Notes under the pieces: generated by a model | Told to the model about the DNA's origin: nothing | What the model saw: the letters and a program-made list of their open reading frames with translations, nothing else | Databases searched by the model: none | NCBI GenBank assembly: GCA_017456145.1 | Contig: JAFTJZ010000003.1 | Coordinates: 1 to 64,000, forward strand | Length of the DNA stretch: 64,000 bases | DNA from: Clostridia bacterium | GTDB lineage: Bacteria; Bacillota; Clostridia; Oscillospirales; CAG-272 | Reading direction: 5' to 3' | Part shown: positions 25,813 to 34,180 of the stretch, piece after piece | How the letters are laid out: the number at the start of each line of letters is the position of its first letter | Numbering within the stretch: the stretch's first letter is position 1 | Made by a program: the position numbers and the translations under genes

Positions 25813-26481
25813 TTATTCAACGATACTTCCGCCCCACTCGACGACGGTAAAGCCCTCACGTTCAAACGGTTCAAACGTCTGCGGCTCGAGCTGTACGGGC
25901 GTGGTCAATGGCTTTGCCACCATATAAACCCGCAGCACGCTGTCGGGCGCAGGCGTGACGTTCAGCTTTGCCGCGTCAGTGTACGCCTCACCCTGGAACG
26001 AGATCAGATTGTATTCGTTCTCCTGCAGCTGCGGCAGCCAGTAAATGATAAACTCGTTCGCCTCACGTGCTGTCAAACCCATCTCAGAGAGCGCCCATTC
26101 CAGATACGCCGCCGTGTCCTCGCCGCGCACGCACGCACCGCGGGAAAGATCGATATCAACGTCTACCTTCCCTTCCCAGTACAGGCAATAATATTCCTTG
26201 CCGTCGGGGAAGGTCAGCGTGCCATCGGGCGATGCAACGAAATTCTGCCAACCTGTCATTCCATAGTCGGGATAGGTACAGGTGAATTTTCCGTTCAGCT
26301 CCATGGTGACCGAGCAAACCGTGTCCTTTGTCGGGTAGAGGTAGATGACCGGCTTTTCGGCTGTTACTTCCTGCTGTTTCTCAGTGTCAGGCGTTTCTTT
26401 CTCCTTCGGCTCACAGCCAACCAACACAAACGAGGACAACAGCAAGCAAAGCGTTAAAAATAGTGCAAAATGGCGTTTCAT
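25813..26481 (-). CDS. Lipoprotein with KPVIYLYP domain, copy B
   Basis: 222 residues. Lipoprotein signal with lipobox VGC (LVGC, Cys at about 23), a Glu/Lys/Thr spacer, then the same outer domain as copy A, nearly residue for residue (DGTLTFPDGKEYYCLYWEG, then TAAYLEWALSEMGLTAREAN). The C-termini differ only slightly (GSIVE against GSIME). AAAGGAG precedes the ATG. It lies 15 bp ahead of copy A and 27 bp behind the DUF4349 gene, so one operon is likely. Confidence 0.72.
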   Translation of the reverse strand: MKRHFALFLTLCLLLSSFVLVGCEPKEKETPDTEKQQEVTAEKPVIYLYPTKDTVCSVTMELNGKFTCTYPDYGMTGWQNFVASPDGTLTFPDGKEYYCLYWEGKVDVDIDLSRGACVRGEDTAAYLEWALSEMGLTAREANEFIIYWLPQLQENEYNLISFQGEAYTDAAKLNVTPAPDSVLRVYMVAKPLTTPVQLEPQTFEPFEREGFTVVEWGGSIVE

Positions 26482-26508
26482 CTTTTTTCTCCTTTCATAG
26501 ATTGCATT

Positions 26509-27495
26509 TTATTCCCCATCCTTGGGCTTTTGTGTTTTCCGGCGGTGCTTTTGATTGGTCTTAACGACGATCACGATGACCAGTGCCGCGATCGCCCCCA
26601 GCACCAGCAGCGTCGGGAAGGCGGCAACCAGGAACACGGTAAAGCTCTGGAACCCCTTGCCAAACGCGACCCAGCTGTCTCGGAAGGCATCGCCAAGACG
26701 CTCGCCCCAGCTCTGCTCCCCCACCTCGGTGTATTCGACCACCTCGCTCAGCGTCAGACTGACCGTGGAATACGCAACACGGGAATCCAGCAGGCGAAGC
26801 TGTGTCTCATAAGATTCGATCTCATAGATCACCTGATACAAATGATCCTCGATGGTCAGCATGGTGTTGATATCCTCTGCCTTCTCCAACATACTCATAA
26901 GGCTTTCCTGCTTGGCGCGCAGCGTTTCCAGACGAGCGACGATATCGTAGTAAGTCGACGTCACATTGTTGGCAGAAGAATTGTTGGAAACAATGACGCA
27001 AAGCTCTCCTGCCCCCGCAAGGAAGGCATCCAACTGCTCGGCGGGAACGCGGAATACGTATTCCGCACTGCGGGAGGTGCGCGCGGAGGCGTCATAGCCC
27101 GCTCCATAAATATACGAGCTCTCCACATAACCGCCGCAGTCTACCACCATGCTCTCCAAAGCGGTCACCGCCGTGTCAAACGCCTTGGTCTGGGCGCGCA
27201 TGGTCACAGTTCGGATGATCTTGGTTGCATACTCCTCATCCGATGCATCCGTCTCCCCCTTTGCGATTTCCTCCGAGGGCGGCGCAGAAGCCCCGTTTCC
27301 AATGCCGGTAAAGTCCTCTGCCTCACCGAAATAGTCCTCGTCCTTGCTCATGTCGGATGCGCTGTTTCCCATCATACGATCCCCCGAGGCATCCGATGCG
27401 CAAGCCACCGCCGTCAGCAGCACCAGCAGCAACACCGCTACCGTGCAAGCCGCTCGGGTAAAGGTCGTTCTTGTTCTCATCGCGTTGTTTATCAT
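26509..27495 (-). CDS. DUF4349 lipoprotein
   Basis: 328 residues. Lipoprotein signal with lipobox TAVAC (Cys at about 32), an acidic low-complexity spacer to about 95, then the DUF4349 domain (IIRTVTMRAQTKAFDTAV, a coiled-coil region at about 195-250, SVSLTLSEV) and a C-terminal membrane helix (about 288-315) with a basic tail. It is anchored at both ends like other DUF4349 proteins. Function unknown. The start at 27495 follows GGAGGACAAA; a longer open frame has no ribosome site. First gene of a three-gene envelope operon. Confidence 0.8.
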   Translation of the reverse strand: MINNAMRTRTTFTRAACTVAVLLLVLLTAVACASDASGDRMMGNSASDMSKDEDYFGEAEDFTGIGNGASAPPSEEIAKGETDASDEEYATKIIRTVTMRAQTKAFDTAVTALESMVVDCGGYVESSYIYGAGYDASARTSRSAEYVFRVPAEQLDAFLAGAGELCVIVSNNSSANNVTSTYYDIVARLETLRAKQESLMSMLEKAEDINTMLTIEDHLYQVIYEIESYETQLRLLDSRVAYSTVSLTLSEVVEYTEVGEQSWGERLGDAFRDSWVAFGKGFQSFTVFLVAAFPTLLVLGAIAALVIVIVVKTNQKHRRKTQKPKDGE

Positions 27496-27735
27496 ATTTT
27501 GTCCTCCGTTGACATTTTTTATGGATTTGTTTCTTGCTCCATATACATAGACGCACGAAACTTGCTTTTTGTTCCCTGTTTTCAAATTTTTTATATTTTT
27601 TCATTTTACGAACAAATACCGCCAAGTGCTTGGCACCCTCGAATTTCAGATCTCGGTGTCGCTTTTTGCGTCATCGGCATACAATGATAGCGGAAGTGAA
27701 AAAAGCAAATGTTTGAAAAGAAAGGAATGATCGAT

Positions 27736-27984
27736 ATGACATCCACCTCTATCGGCTATTACGCGGGAGCCTGCAACCTCAGCGTCGGCTCGATGAATGC
27801 CGCCCTTCGTGCGCAAAAGGTCCTGCAAAAGGCAGGGCTGGCAAGCACTGTCATCAAAAACGAGAGCGGCACCCACAACGGCGGCTGTGTTTATGGGCTG
27901 TCCGTCGCCTGTGTGCAGCTGGAAACAGCGAAAAGGCTGCTGGAGAGCAGCGGCATCCGCCTGTCGCACAGCGACAACCACTAA
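27736..27984 (+). CDS. DUF3343 (putative Se/S carrier-like) protein
   Basis: 82 residues, resembling the small DUF3343 family (PF11823), which is often found beside desulfurases. Cys residues lie in GACNLS, GGCVYG and VACVQ; GGCVYGL near the middle is the likely functional one. The ATG at 27736 has AAAGGA 9 nt upstream and is preferred over two earlier in-frame ATGs with poor spacing. It ends 14 bp before the class V desulfurase gene. A role in sulfur or selenium transfer is inferred from this pairing only. Confidence 0.7.
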   Translation: MTSTSIGYYAGACNLSVGSMNAALRAQKVLQKAGLASTVIKNESGTHNGGCVYGLSVACVQLETAKRLLESSGIRLSHSDNH

Positions 27985-27998
27985 AAGGAGATTCCCTT

Positions 27999-29165
27999 AT
28001 GGCTTTGATATATCTTGACAATGCAGCGACCAGCTTTCCCAAGCCCGCTGAGGTCATCAACGAGGCAATGATCTGCGCCGCACAGGATTGCGGCAACGCG
28101 GGACGAGGCTCTCATGCCTTGGCGCTTGCCTCTGCCGAGCGGATCTACCGCTGTCGCGAGAGCGTGGCGGCGCTGCTGGGCGCGAGCGACCCGACGCGAG
28201 TGATCTTCACCATGAACACCACCTACGCCATCAATTTTCTTCTCAAGGGCACGCTGCGCCAAGGCGATCATGTGCTGATCTCGGATCTGGAGCACAACGC
28301 CGTGCTGCGTCCCTTGGAAAAGCTCAAGCGAGAGCGCGATATCAGCTACGACGTTTTTGCAACGCAGAAGAATATCAGCGGCAAAAAAAGCACCGACATC
28401 TGCGCCGAAATCCTGAGTCGAGTGCGTGCAAACACCCGCGTGCTGATCTGCACGCATCAATCCAACGTCTGTTCGTTTGCGCTGCCACTTGCCGAAATCG
28501 GCGCGCTGTGTCAGCGCTTGGGCATTCTGTTTTTTGTGGATGCTGCACAATCCGCGGGGCATTTACCGATCGATATGCCATCCATGCATATTGATGCGCT
28601 GTGTGCCCCCGGACACAAAGGACTTTTGGGGCTGCAGGGCTGCGGATTTTGTGTCCTTGGCGAGCGGGTACACCCCGATACACTGATCGAGGGTGGCAGC
28701 GGCTATCTGTCGCTCTCCCCCCATATGCCTGACGAATTTCCCGAGCGCGGCGAGGCGGGGACGCTGCCCACGCCCGTGATCACTTCCCTCGGGAGCGGCA
28801 TAGCGTATCTTTGTCATCGGGGACTTGCCTGTGTCACCGAGCACGATAAGCTGCTGTTTCACCATCTGGCCGAACAGCTGCAGGAGCTCCAAGGATATCG
28901 CATCATCCTTCCCGAGCACAGCGGCTCTACACTGATGTTCGTTCGTCAAGACATTCCTTGCGACCGTATCGGTGCCTATCTTGCCGAGCAAGGGATCTGC
29001 GTCCGTACGGGATATCATTGCGCAGCACTGGCGCATCAGACGCTTGGCACCGATGGCGGCGGCATCCGCGTCAGTTTCGGCCCGTTCAATACGACCAAGG
29101 ACGTTGACACGCTGTGTCGCACGCTGCGGCGTATGGAATTTTGCCATGACGTGAACGGGGGATGA
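27999..29165 (+). CDS. Cysteine desulfurase family (class V aminotransferase fold)
   Basis: 388 residues. The start YLDNAATSFPKP is the classical class V opening, the PLP Lys lies in CAPGHKGLLG, and the mobile-loop Cys in VRTGYHCAALAHQT is followed by GGGIRVSFGPFNT. The family removes sulfur (or selenium) from cysteine (or selenocysteine) and passes it as persulfide. It is separate from IscS/SufS housekeeping types and close to the group that travels with DUF3343. AAAGGAG precedes the ATG. Cytosolic. Confidence 0.88.
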   Translation: MALIYLDNAATSFPKPAEVINEAMICAAQDCGNAGRGSHALALASAERIYRCRESVAALLGASDPTRVIFTMNTTYAINFLLKGTLRQGDHVLISDLEHNAVLRPLEKLKRERDISYDVFATQKNISGKKSTDICAEILSRVRANTRVLICTHQSNVCSFALPLAEIGALCQRLGILFFVDAAQSAGHLPIDMPSMHIDALCAPGHKGLLGLQGCGFCVLGERVHPDTLIEGGSGYLSLSPHMPDEFPERGEAGTLPTPVITSLGSGIAYLCHRGLACVTEHDKLLFHHLAEQLQELQGYRIILPEHSGSTLMFVRQDIPCDRIGAYLAEQGICVRTGYHCAALAHQTLGTDGGGIRVSFGPFNTTKDVDTLCRTLRRMEFCHDVNGG

Positions 29166-29188
29166 TGCATCGGGCCCTGACCCGACCA

Positions 29189-29262
29189 CGGGGGGTGAGT
29201 CAAATGCAAAAATGCATGAAAACTCCCCCCGTCGCTTTTGCTTTGCGGCTGAACACCCCGAC
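29189..29262. repeat. Dispersed repeat family F1, partial copy
   Basis: Opening palindrome (GTGAGTCAAATGCA..TGCAT..ACTCCCCC) and the GCTTTGCGGCTGAACACC block, then the match ends. The rest of 29166-29428 shows a partial F2-like stretch (29370-29410) and no gene. Confidence 0.5.
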
Positions 29263-29428
29263 ACATCGCACCTATCAAGTAAAATGAGCCGCCAAAAGCC
29301 AATCAATCGGCAAGCTCGGCGTTCGCGCCGTACGTTCCAAGTGCGAAACAAGCTCGGTGGTCGCTCTCGACCCCTTTTTCAAAAAAATTTTCGGTGGGTG
29401 CATGGAGCCCCCTGTCCTCCTTCATGCC

Positions 29429-30673
29429 TCAGCCCCTCAGTGCCGCAAATGCCTCCTCGGCGATCTCAACCGTCTCCGTAATATCGGCATCGGTCAAAGC
29501 GGCGTTGATAAAGTGATTGTGGTGATTGGTAAAATAGACACCACGGCGAACACACTCGGCGATCCAGCGTTGATGCAGCATCAGCGACGGGTCGTCGGCA
29601 AGGCGGAGGTAGAAAAGGCTGGGTACGCCCGTCACCCGCAGATCAAATTCATATTTTTTCGCAGCTGCGATCAAACCGTCGGCGAGCCGCTTGCCCTTCT
29701 CGATCAAAATGGCGGGTGCACCAATGCGCTTGAGCTTTTGGATGCAGGCAATGCCGGCGGCAAACGGGACCGCACTCATCCAATAGCTGCCCGTATAGGA
29801 CAAGCCCGAGATGGTGTTCTTGAGGAAATCCTTTCCGCAAAGAGCCGAGACGTTATGTCCGTTGGCAATCGCCTTGCAAAAACAGATCATATCGGCCTCA
29901 AATCCAAAATAGTGATCCGAGCCCGACAGATCCAGACGAAAGCCCGCACGGACATCGTCCACGATCAGCACCGTCTCGTTCTCGTCACACAGCGCACGCA
30001 CCTTCTGCCAGAATCCCTGCGCGGGCAGCACGTTGTCGGCAAAGTTTCCGTGCATATACGGCTGCCCGATAACTGCGGCAATCTGCCCACGGTTGGCGGC
30101 AAACACCTCCTCCAGCGCGGCAATATCATTCCATGGCACATAGATGTTGTGCATAACATCCTCTTCCATGATTCCGGGATAATCGATCTTTTGCGTCCAT
30201 GGAGAAACGCCGTGATAATAGCCCTTAAAGAACACGATCTTTTTACGGTGCGTGTGGGCGCGGGCAGTCATGACGGCCAGCGAGGTCACGTCGTTGCCGT
30301 TCTTGGCAAAGAACGCCCAGTCGGCACTTGCCACCGTCTCAACCATCAGCTCGGCAAAGTCGACCATCACGGGAGAGGGTGCCGTGGTGCAGTTGCCCAG
30401 CTCGCGTTGACGCGCAGCGGCCTCCTCGACCTCCGGATCGTTGTAGCCGAGAATGTTCGGACCATACGCACACATATAATCGATAAAGCGATTATCATCA
30501 ATATCCCAGAAGTAACTGCCTTCGGCACGAGAGCAGTATTTGGGATACGCGTCGATCGGGATGTGGCAGCCCTCGGCAGGACCGAGGTGACCATAGATGC
30601 CGGCGGGGATGACGTTCATCGCACGGCGCAGCATTTCCATGCTTTTATCAAAGGTATAAATAGGATGCATCAT
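29429..30673 (-). CDS. Glutamate-1-semialdehyde aminomutase-like class III aminotransferase
   Basis: 414 residues. A class III PLP fold with GNDVTSLAVMTARAHT (phosphate-binding turn), VLIVDDVRAGFR (ring-stacking Asp) and the PLP Lys in ICFCKAIANGHNVSALCG. It resembles HemL and decarboxylating or 2,1-aminomutase relatives, but no other tetrapyrrole gene is near. The second of the two genes in the unit (with 30704-31477, 30 bp away), it more likely acts in amino-acid or specialised metabolism. Substrate unknown. Confidence 0.75.
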   Translation of the reverse strand: MMHPIYTFDKSMEMLRRAMNVIPAGIYGHLGPAEGCHIPIDAYPKYCSRAEGSYFWDIDDNRFIDYMCAYGPNILGYNDPEVEEAAARQRELGNCTTAPSPVMVDFAELMVETVASADWAFFAKNGNDVTSLAVMTARAHTHRKKIVFFKGYYHGVSPWTQKIDYPGIMEEDVMHNIYVPWNDIAALEEVFAANRGQIAAVIGQPYMHGNFADNVLPAQGFWQKVRALCDENETVLIVDDVRAGFRLDLSGSDHYFGFEADMICFCKAIANGHNVSALCGKDFLKNTISGLSYTGSYWMSAVPFAAGIACIQKLKRIGAPAILIEKGKRLADGLIAAAKKYEFDLRVTGVPSLFYLRLADDPSLMLHQRWIAECVRRGVYFTNHHNHFINAALTDADITETVEIAEEAFAALRG

Positions 30674-30703
30674 TTCAATTCCTTTCCCAAATCAATATAA
30701 GAC

Positions 30704-31477
30704 TCACGCCAGATAGATGGCTACGCGGTCAAGAATACGATTGACGTTATCAAGCTGGGAAATCATACCGCGCATACTCAGCTTGCCGTCACAGATCAAC
30801 GTGAAGGAGGATGCCGTACCGTCGAACAAGCCCCGCGCATTGCGGATACCGTCAAATTGCATGACCGACATGGCATCTTCGGTGTCATAAGGCCTGGTGG
30901 TCAGAACGTGATCCTTGGCAGCAATATGCGCCGCCGCAACGATCTCCTCTCCCTCACTGATCAGCATCCGCACATTACCGTCCACAATGTAGGAGGCAGA
31001 CGCCCTGCCGATGCGGTCGGTGTTGCCGATTTGCGCGACGGCCCCTGTGATGACGTGGAACATCAGGATCGTGCTTGTGCGGAAGAAATCCTCATTCTTC
31101 ATATCCTCCTCCTGCGGGCGCAGATAACGGGAGAGAATATCGGTCAGCGGGATAAAGGTTTTCAGTAAAAAGCCAACCTTCAAAAGGCCCTTGGAGGGGA
31201 TGGGCGTGACCGTACCGTCGATCATGCCATTGAACTTTTCGGGGATAGAAAAGGACAGTCGGATGTCACACGCCCCCTGCCCCGCCGTCATGCTCGCCGC
31301 GCCGTCCTCAAAGCGCAGCACACCCGACGGTCCGTCCTTGACCGTGATGCCCAAGGAGATCTTTTTACCTGCGATCAGCGCCCGCGCCTCGCTGTTAAGC
31401 TCGCATAGCTTGGGAATCGCACCGAAGATGGCAAACAAATTGATATAAGACAATGTTTTCGGATCGATATTTTTCAT
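30704..31477 (-). CDS. Hypothetical protein, possibly SCP2-like
   Basis: 257 residues, no signal peptide. The middle (ISLGITVKDGPSGVLRFEDG and following alternating strands) is reminiscent of SCP2-type lipid-binding domains, but this is a weak resemblance. The C-terminus has helical repeats (GRASASYIVDGNVRMLISEG). Not recognised with confidence. First gene of a two-gene unit with the aminotransferase 30 bp downstream, so a shared pathway is plausible. Confidence 0.5.
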   Translation of the reverse strand: MKNIDPKTLSYINLFAIFGAIPKLCELNSEARALIAGKKISLGITVKDGPSGVLRFEDGAASMTAGQGACDIRLSFSIPEKFNGMIDGTVTPIPSKGLLKVGFLLKTFIPLTDILSRYLRPQEEDMKNEDFFRTSTILMFHVITGAVAQIGNTDRIGRASASYIVDGNVRMLISEGEEIVAAAHIAAKDHVLTTRPYDTEDAMSVMQFDGIRNARGLFDGTASSFTLICDGKLSMRGMISQLDNVNRILDRVAIYLA

Positions 31478-31679
31478 GGGATTGATTCACTCCTCTCGGC
31501 AGCGTGTCATAATCTGCCGTTTCTTTCCATAAGTATACCATAAATTTCCCACTCTGTCAAGAAAATCACAAAAATCCACGGTTATCGGTGAGATGCAAAA
31601 CGCGAATTTGTGAATGTGTACAAATTCAAGAGCAATATTTTGTTAAAAACAAACAAACGAAAATTTCCCAAAAACCTTG

Positions 31680-31708
31680 AAAAATATTTTGCAACGGTGT
31701 ATAATGTT
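31680..31708 (+). promoter_or_regulatory. Promoter of the heparinase-like gene
   Basis: TTGAAA, 17 bp, TATAAT (GTGTATAATG), about 45 bp before the ATG at 31755. Position read by eye. The rest of 31478-31754 holds nothing else clear. Confidence 0.65.
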
Positions 31709-31754
31709 TGAAACGGGGGTGTACCCCAAATTTACATATCGGGAGGAAAACCGT

Positions 31755-33497
31755 ATGCATCTGCTGTCAAAAGCCATGGATCCTGCCTTCTGGCAAGGCG
31801 TAAGAGAAAAAGAATGTTATCGTGCCTATCGCGAGGAGCTACTCGCTCTGTATGCAAAGCACTGTGAGAGCGATCTCATTTGCGACCTGAAATACAGCGA
31901 GTACAAGCTCTATTGGACAACGGGCAACCGTTCGATCTACGAGCGCAGCTATTTCGACCGCCGCCTGGCGCTGTCCGCTGCAGCGCTGCTGGCGCTGATC
32001 TACCCCGACGAAGAAAAATATCTGACCCGTACCTGTGATCTTCTGTTCTGCATCTGTAACGAATATTCGTGGTGTCTGCCCGCCCACCAAGGCGCGCTTG
32101 ACAAGGTGGATTCCACCCGCATCGATCTGTTTGCCGCCGAATCGGGATTTACCCTCGCAGAGATCTACACCATGCTCGGGGCGCGTTTGGATCCGCTGAT
32201 CAAAAACCGCATTCTCTGCGAGCTGGATCGTCGCATCTTCACGCCGTTTTTGGAGAAGGAGCCCTACCGCGATGCCTTCTGGGAGGGCGCGCCTCACAAC
32301 TGGGCTGCCGTCTGCATGGGTTCGGTCGCCTGCACACTGATGCTCATCCGCCCCGACACCGCGCGGGAGCTGATCCCTCGTTTCGAGCGCACCATGACCA
32401 CCTATCTGGGCGGCTTATCGGATGACGGCATCTGTTCCGAGGGGGTGGGATATTGGCATTACGGCTTTGGATTTTTCGCGGTCTACGCCGACATGGTTCG
32501 CACCTTTACCAACGGAGCGGTCGATTGGTTCAAAAACGACAAGGTACGTCTGGTCGCCACCTTTATGCAAAAAATGTATCTTTCCGGCATGACAACGGTC
32601 AGCTACGCAGACGGTTCGCGCTCCAACCGCTATCTTCTGGGACTTCTGCACTATCTCAAGGATGAATATCCCGACGATATCCTGGTCTACGCACCGGAGT
32701 ATTCCTACAACTACGATTCCTGTGGTCGTTTCTGCTTCTGGCTGCGCTGTGCGACCTGGCTGAACGAGGAAACGTATTACCATCCCGCGCCCATCGACAG
32801 TCAGATGACCTACTATGCACCGCTGCTCCAGTGGATGGTCTGTAAGCGCGCAACCTACGGCTTTTCGGCCAAGGGAGGCTCCAACGCCGAGCTGCACAAT
32901 CACAACGACGTCGGCTCCTTTATATTCGCCAAGGATGGTGTGCAATGCCTGTGCGATCTGGGCAGCGGCGCCTACACGCGGCAGTATTTTGACAGCAAGC
33001 AGCGCTACACCATTCTGGAGTGTTCCTCCCGCGGGCACAGCGTGCCGATCATCGGCGGCGCGGAGCAGATCGTCAGCGGCGAGGGACATCTGCAGGCTCT
33101 GCAAGGAACCGAGCAATACGTCGGTGGTGCTGCGCACACTCGCGATGTTGTCTATGAGGACGGCGTGTTGACCATGGACATTGCCCTTGCCTATCGCGCT
33201 CCGGGGCTGGAAAATCTGCAGCGCACCTTTGCCTGCGCGGATGATCACGTCACGCTGACCGATGAGGTGATCTATCGCGGCGAGGGCGCAGTTGTGGAGC
33301 GCTTGGTCTCGCTGTTCGAGCCGCAGCAGCTCGACGAGTGCACCCTCAAGGTCGGCACGGCAACCGTTACGTTTGATCCGTCCGTTTGTACCTATGCTCT
33401 GCACTCTGAGCCCACCACCGCCACCGGTCAGCCCTGCTACATGATGGACTTCACCCTCAAAGCCGGCGCGGAAAAGGTCGAATTTGTAATGCGGTAA
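31755..33497 (+). CDS. Heparinase II/III family protein
   Basis: 580 residues without signal peptide. The alpha/alpha-toroid half (about 1-330) includes APHNWAAVCMGSVA and GLSDDGICSEGVGYWHYGFG, and the beta-sandwich half begins near NAELHNHNDVGSFIF (His and Asn residues used for uronate binding and catalysis in PL12/15/17/21). This fits a polysaccharide lyase or related uronic-acid enzyme acting on oligosaccharides inside the cell. The exact substrate (heparin, alginate, other) cannot be stated. GGGAGGAAAA precedes the ATG at 31755. Monocistronic. Confidence 0.8.
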   Translation: MHLLSKAMDPAFWQGVREKECYRAYREELLALYAKHCESDLICDLKYSEYKLYWTTGNRSIYERSYFDRRLALSAAALLALIYPDEEKYLTRTCDLLFCICNEYSWCLPAHQGALDKVDSTRIDLFAAESGFTLAEIYTMLGARLDPLIKNRILCELDRRIFTPFLEKEPYRDAFWEGAPHNWAAVCMGSVACTLMLIRPDTARELIPRFERTMTTYLGGLSDDGICSEGVGYWHYGFGFFAVYADMVRTFTNGAVDWFKNDKVRLVATFMQKMYLSGMTTVSYADGSRSNRYLLGLLHYLKDEYPDDILVYAPEYSYNYDSCGRFCFWLRCATWLNEETYYHPAPIDSQMTYYAPLLQWMVCKRATYGFSAKGGSNAELHNHNDVGSFIFAKDGVQCLCDLGSGAYTRQYFDSKQRYTILECSSRGHSVPIIGGAEQIVSGEGHLQALQGTEQYVGGAAHTRDVVYEDGVLTMDIALAYRAPGLENLQRTFACADDHVTLTDEVIYRGEGAVVERLVSLFEPQQLDECTLKVGTATVTFDPSVCTYALHSEPTTATGQPCYMMDFTLKAGAEKVEFVMR

Positions 33498-33530
33498 ATG
33501 ATATGCAAGGGGCTCCGCCCCTTGACCCCG

Positions 33531-33561
33531 CCAAGGAAACTTTTGAGAAAAGTTTCCTTGG
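33531..33561. terminator. F2-type terminator after the heparinase-like gene
   Basis: CCAAGGAAACTTTT paired with its complement around a GA centre, preceded by a GGGGCTCCGCCCC palindrome. A typical F2 unit. Confidence 0.6.
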
Positions 33562-33779
33562 ATCCTTCAAAACCTTTTGGAAAAAATTATTGGATAAATC
33601 TGTTGCGGTTCTATTCTAAATAAACAAACTGCAGCGTCCATATGGGGCCCCTCCCCCACAAGATAGGCGCCAAAGCAACCGACCACAAGTCCCAACCTCC
33701 TCACCACACAATGCGTCTATAGCAGACAGCCTCCCTAAGGAGTCTAACGAGCATACGTAGGTAAGGAGCACAAACCGGG

Positions 33780-33905
33780 GGGATCTACAAGGGGGTGCCC
33801 CCCTTGTACACGTTTTCTTTCGCCTATTTCTTTGGGGTGCGCCAAAGAAATAGACAATAAACCAATCATAGTTAGAACGCTTTGTTCACACCATCCCCCC
33901 GCAAA
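33780..33905. repeat. Dispersed repeat family F3, partial copy
   Basis: ACAAGGGGGTGCCCCCCTTGT (33789-33809) and ATTTCTTTGG..CCAAAGAAAT (33826-33851), followed by the family tail (TAGTTAGAAC.CTTTGTTCACA). The stretch 33562-33779 contains no gene that I can support. Confidence 0.55.
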
Positions 33906-34018
33906 CTTAACCCCACGTTAACTTTTTCTCAATCAACGTGCCTTGGACAATACCATCTCCTTGTGCTATACTATTCCCAGACCGGTCAAACATCCAAATA
34001 CAAAAAGGAGATGATACC

Positions 34019-34180
34019 ATGACATTCGGACAAACCTTGAAAGCCCTCCGCCGCGAGCACGACATGACGCAGGAGCAGCTCGCTGAGCTGCTGCGCTGGT
34101 CGAACGTTTGGAAAAGGTTGCGAAAATTCCGTAATAGGCACAAAAAGCCCCGCGGCACGCCGCGGGGCTCATCTTATTGA
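34019..34180 (+). pseudogene. Truncated XRE-type regulator
   Basis: MTFGQTLKALRREHDMTQEQLAELL is the start of a helix-turn-helix XRE protein, with good AAAAAGGAG and a promoter (TTGGAC, 18 bp, TATACT, near 33953). Right after the second helix begins, the frame runs into unrelated sequence and the terminator hairpin, ending at 53 residues. The recognition helix and effector part are missing, so it is a remnant. Confidence 0.65.
34141..34175 (-). terminator. Terminator of the tyrosine recombinase gene
   Basis: AGCCCCGCGGC..GCCGCGGGGCT; on the minus strand it is followed by T5 directly after the recombinase stop. Confidence 0.8.
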
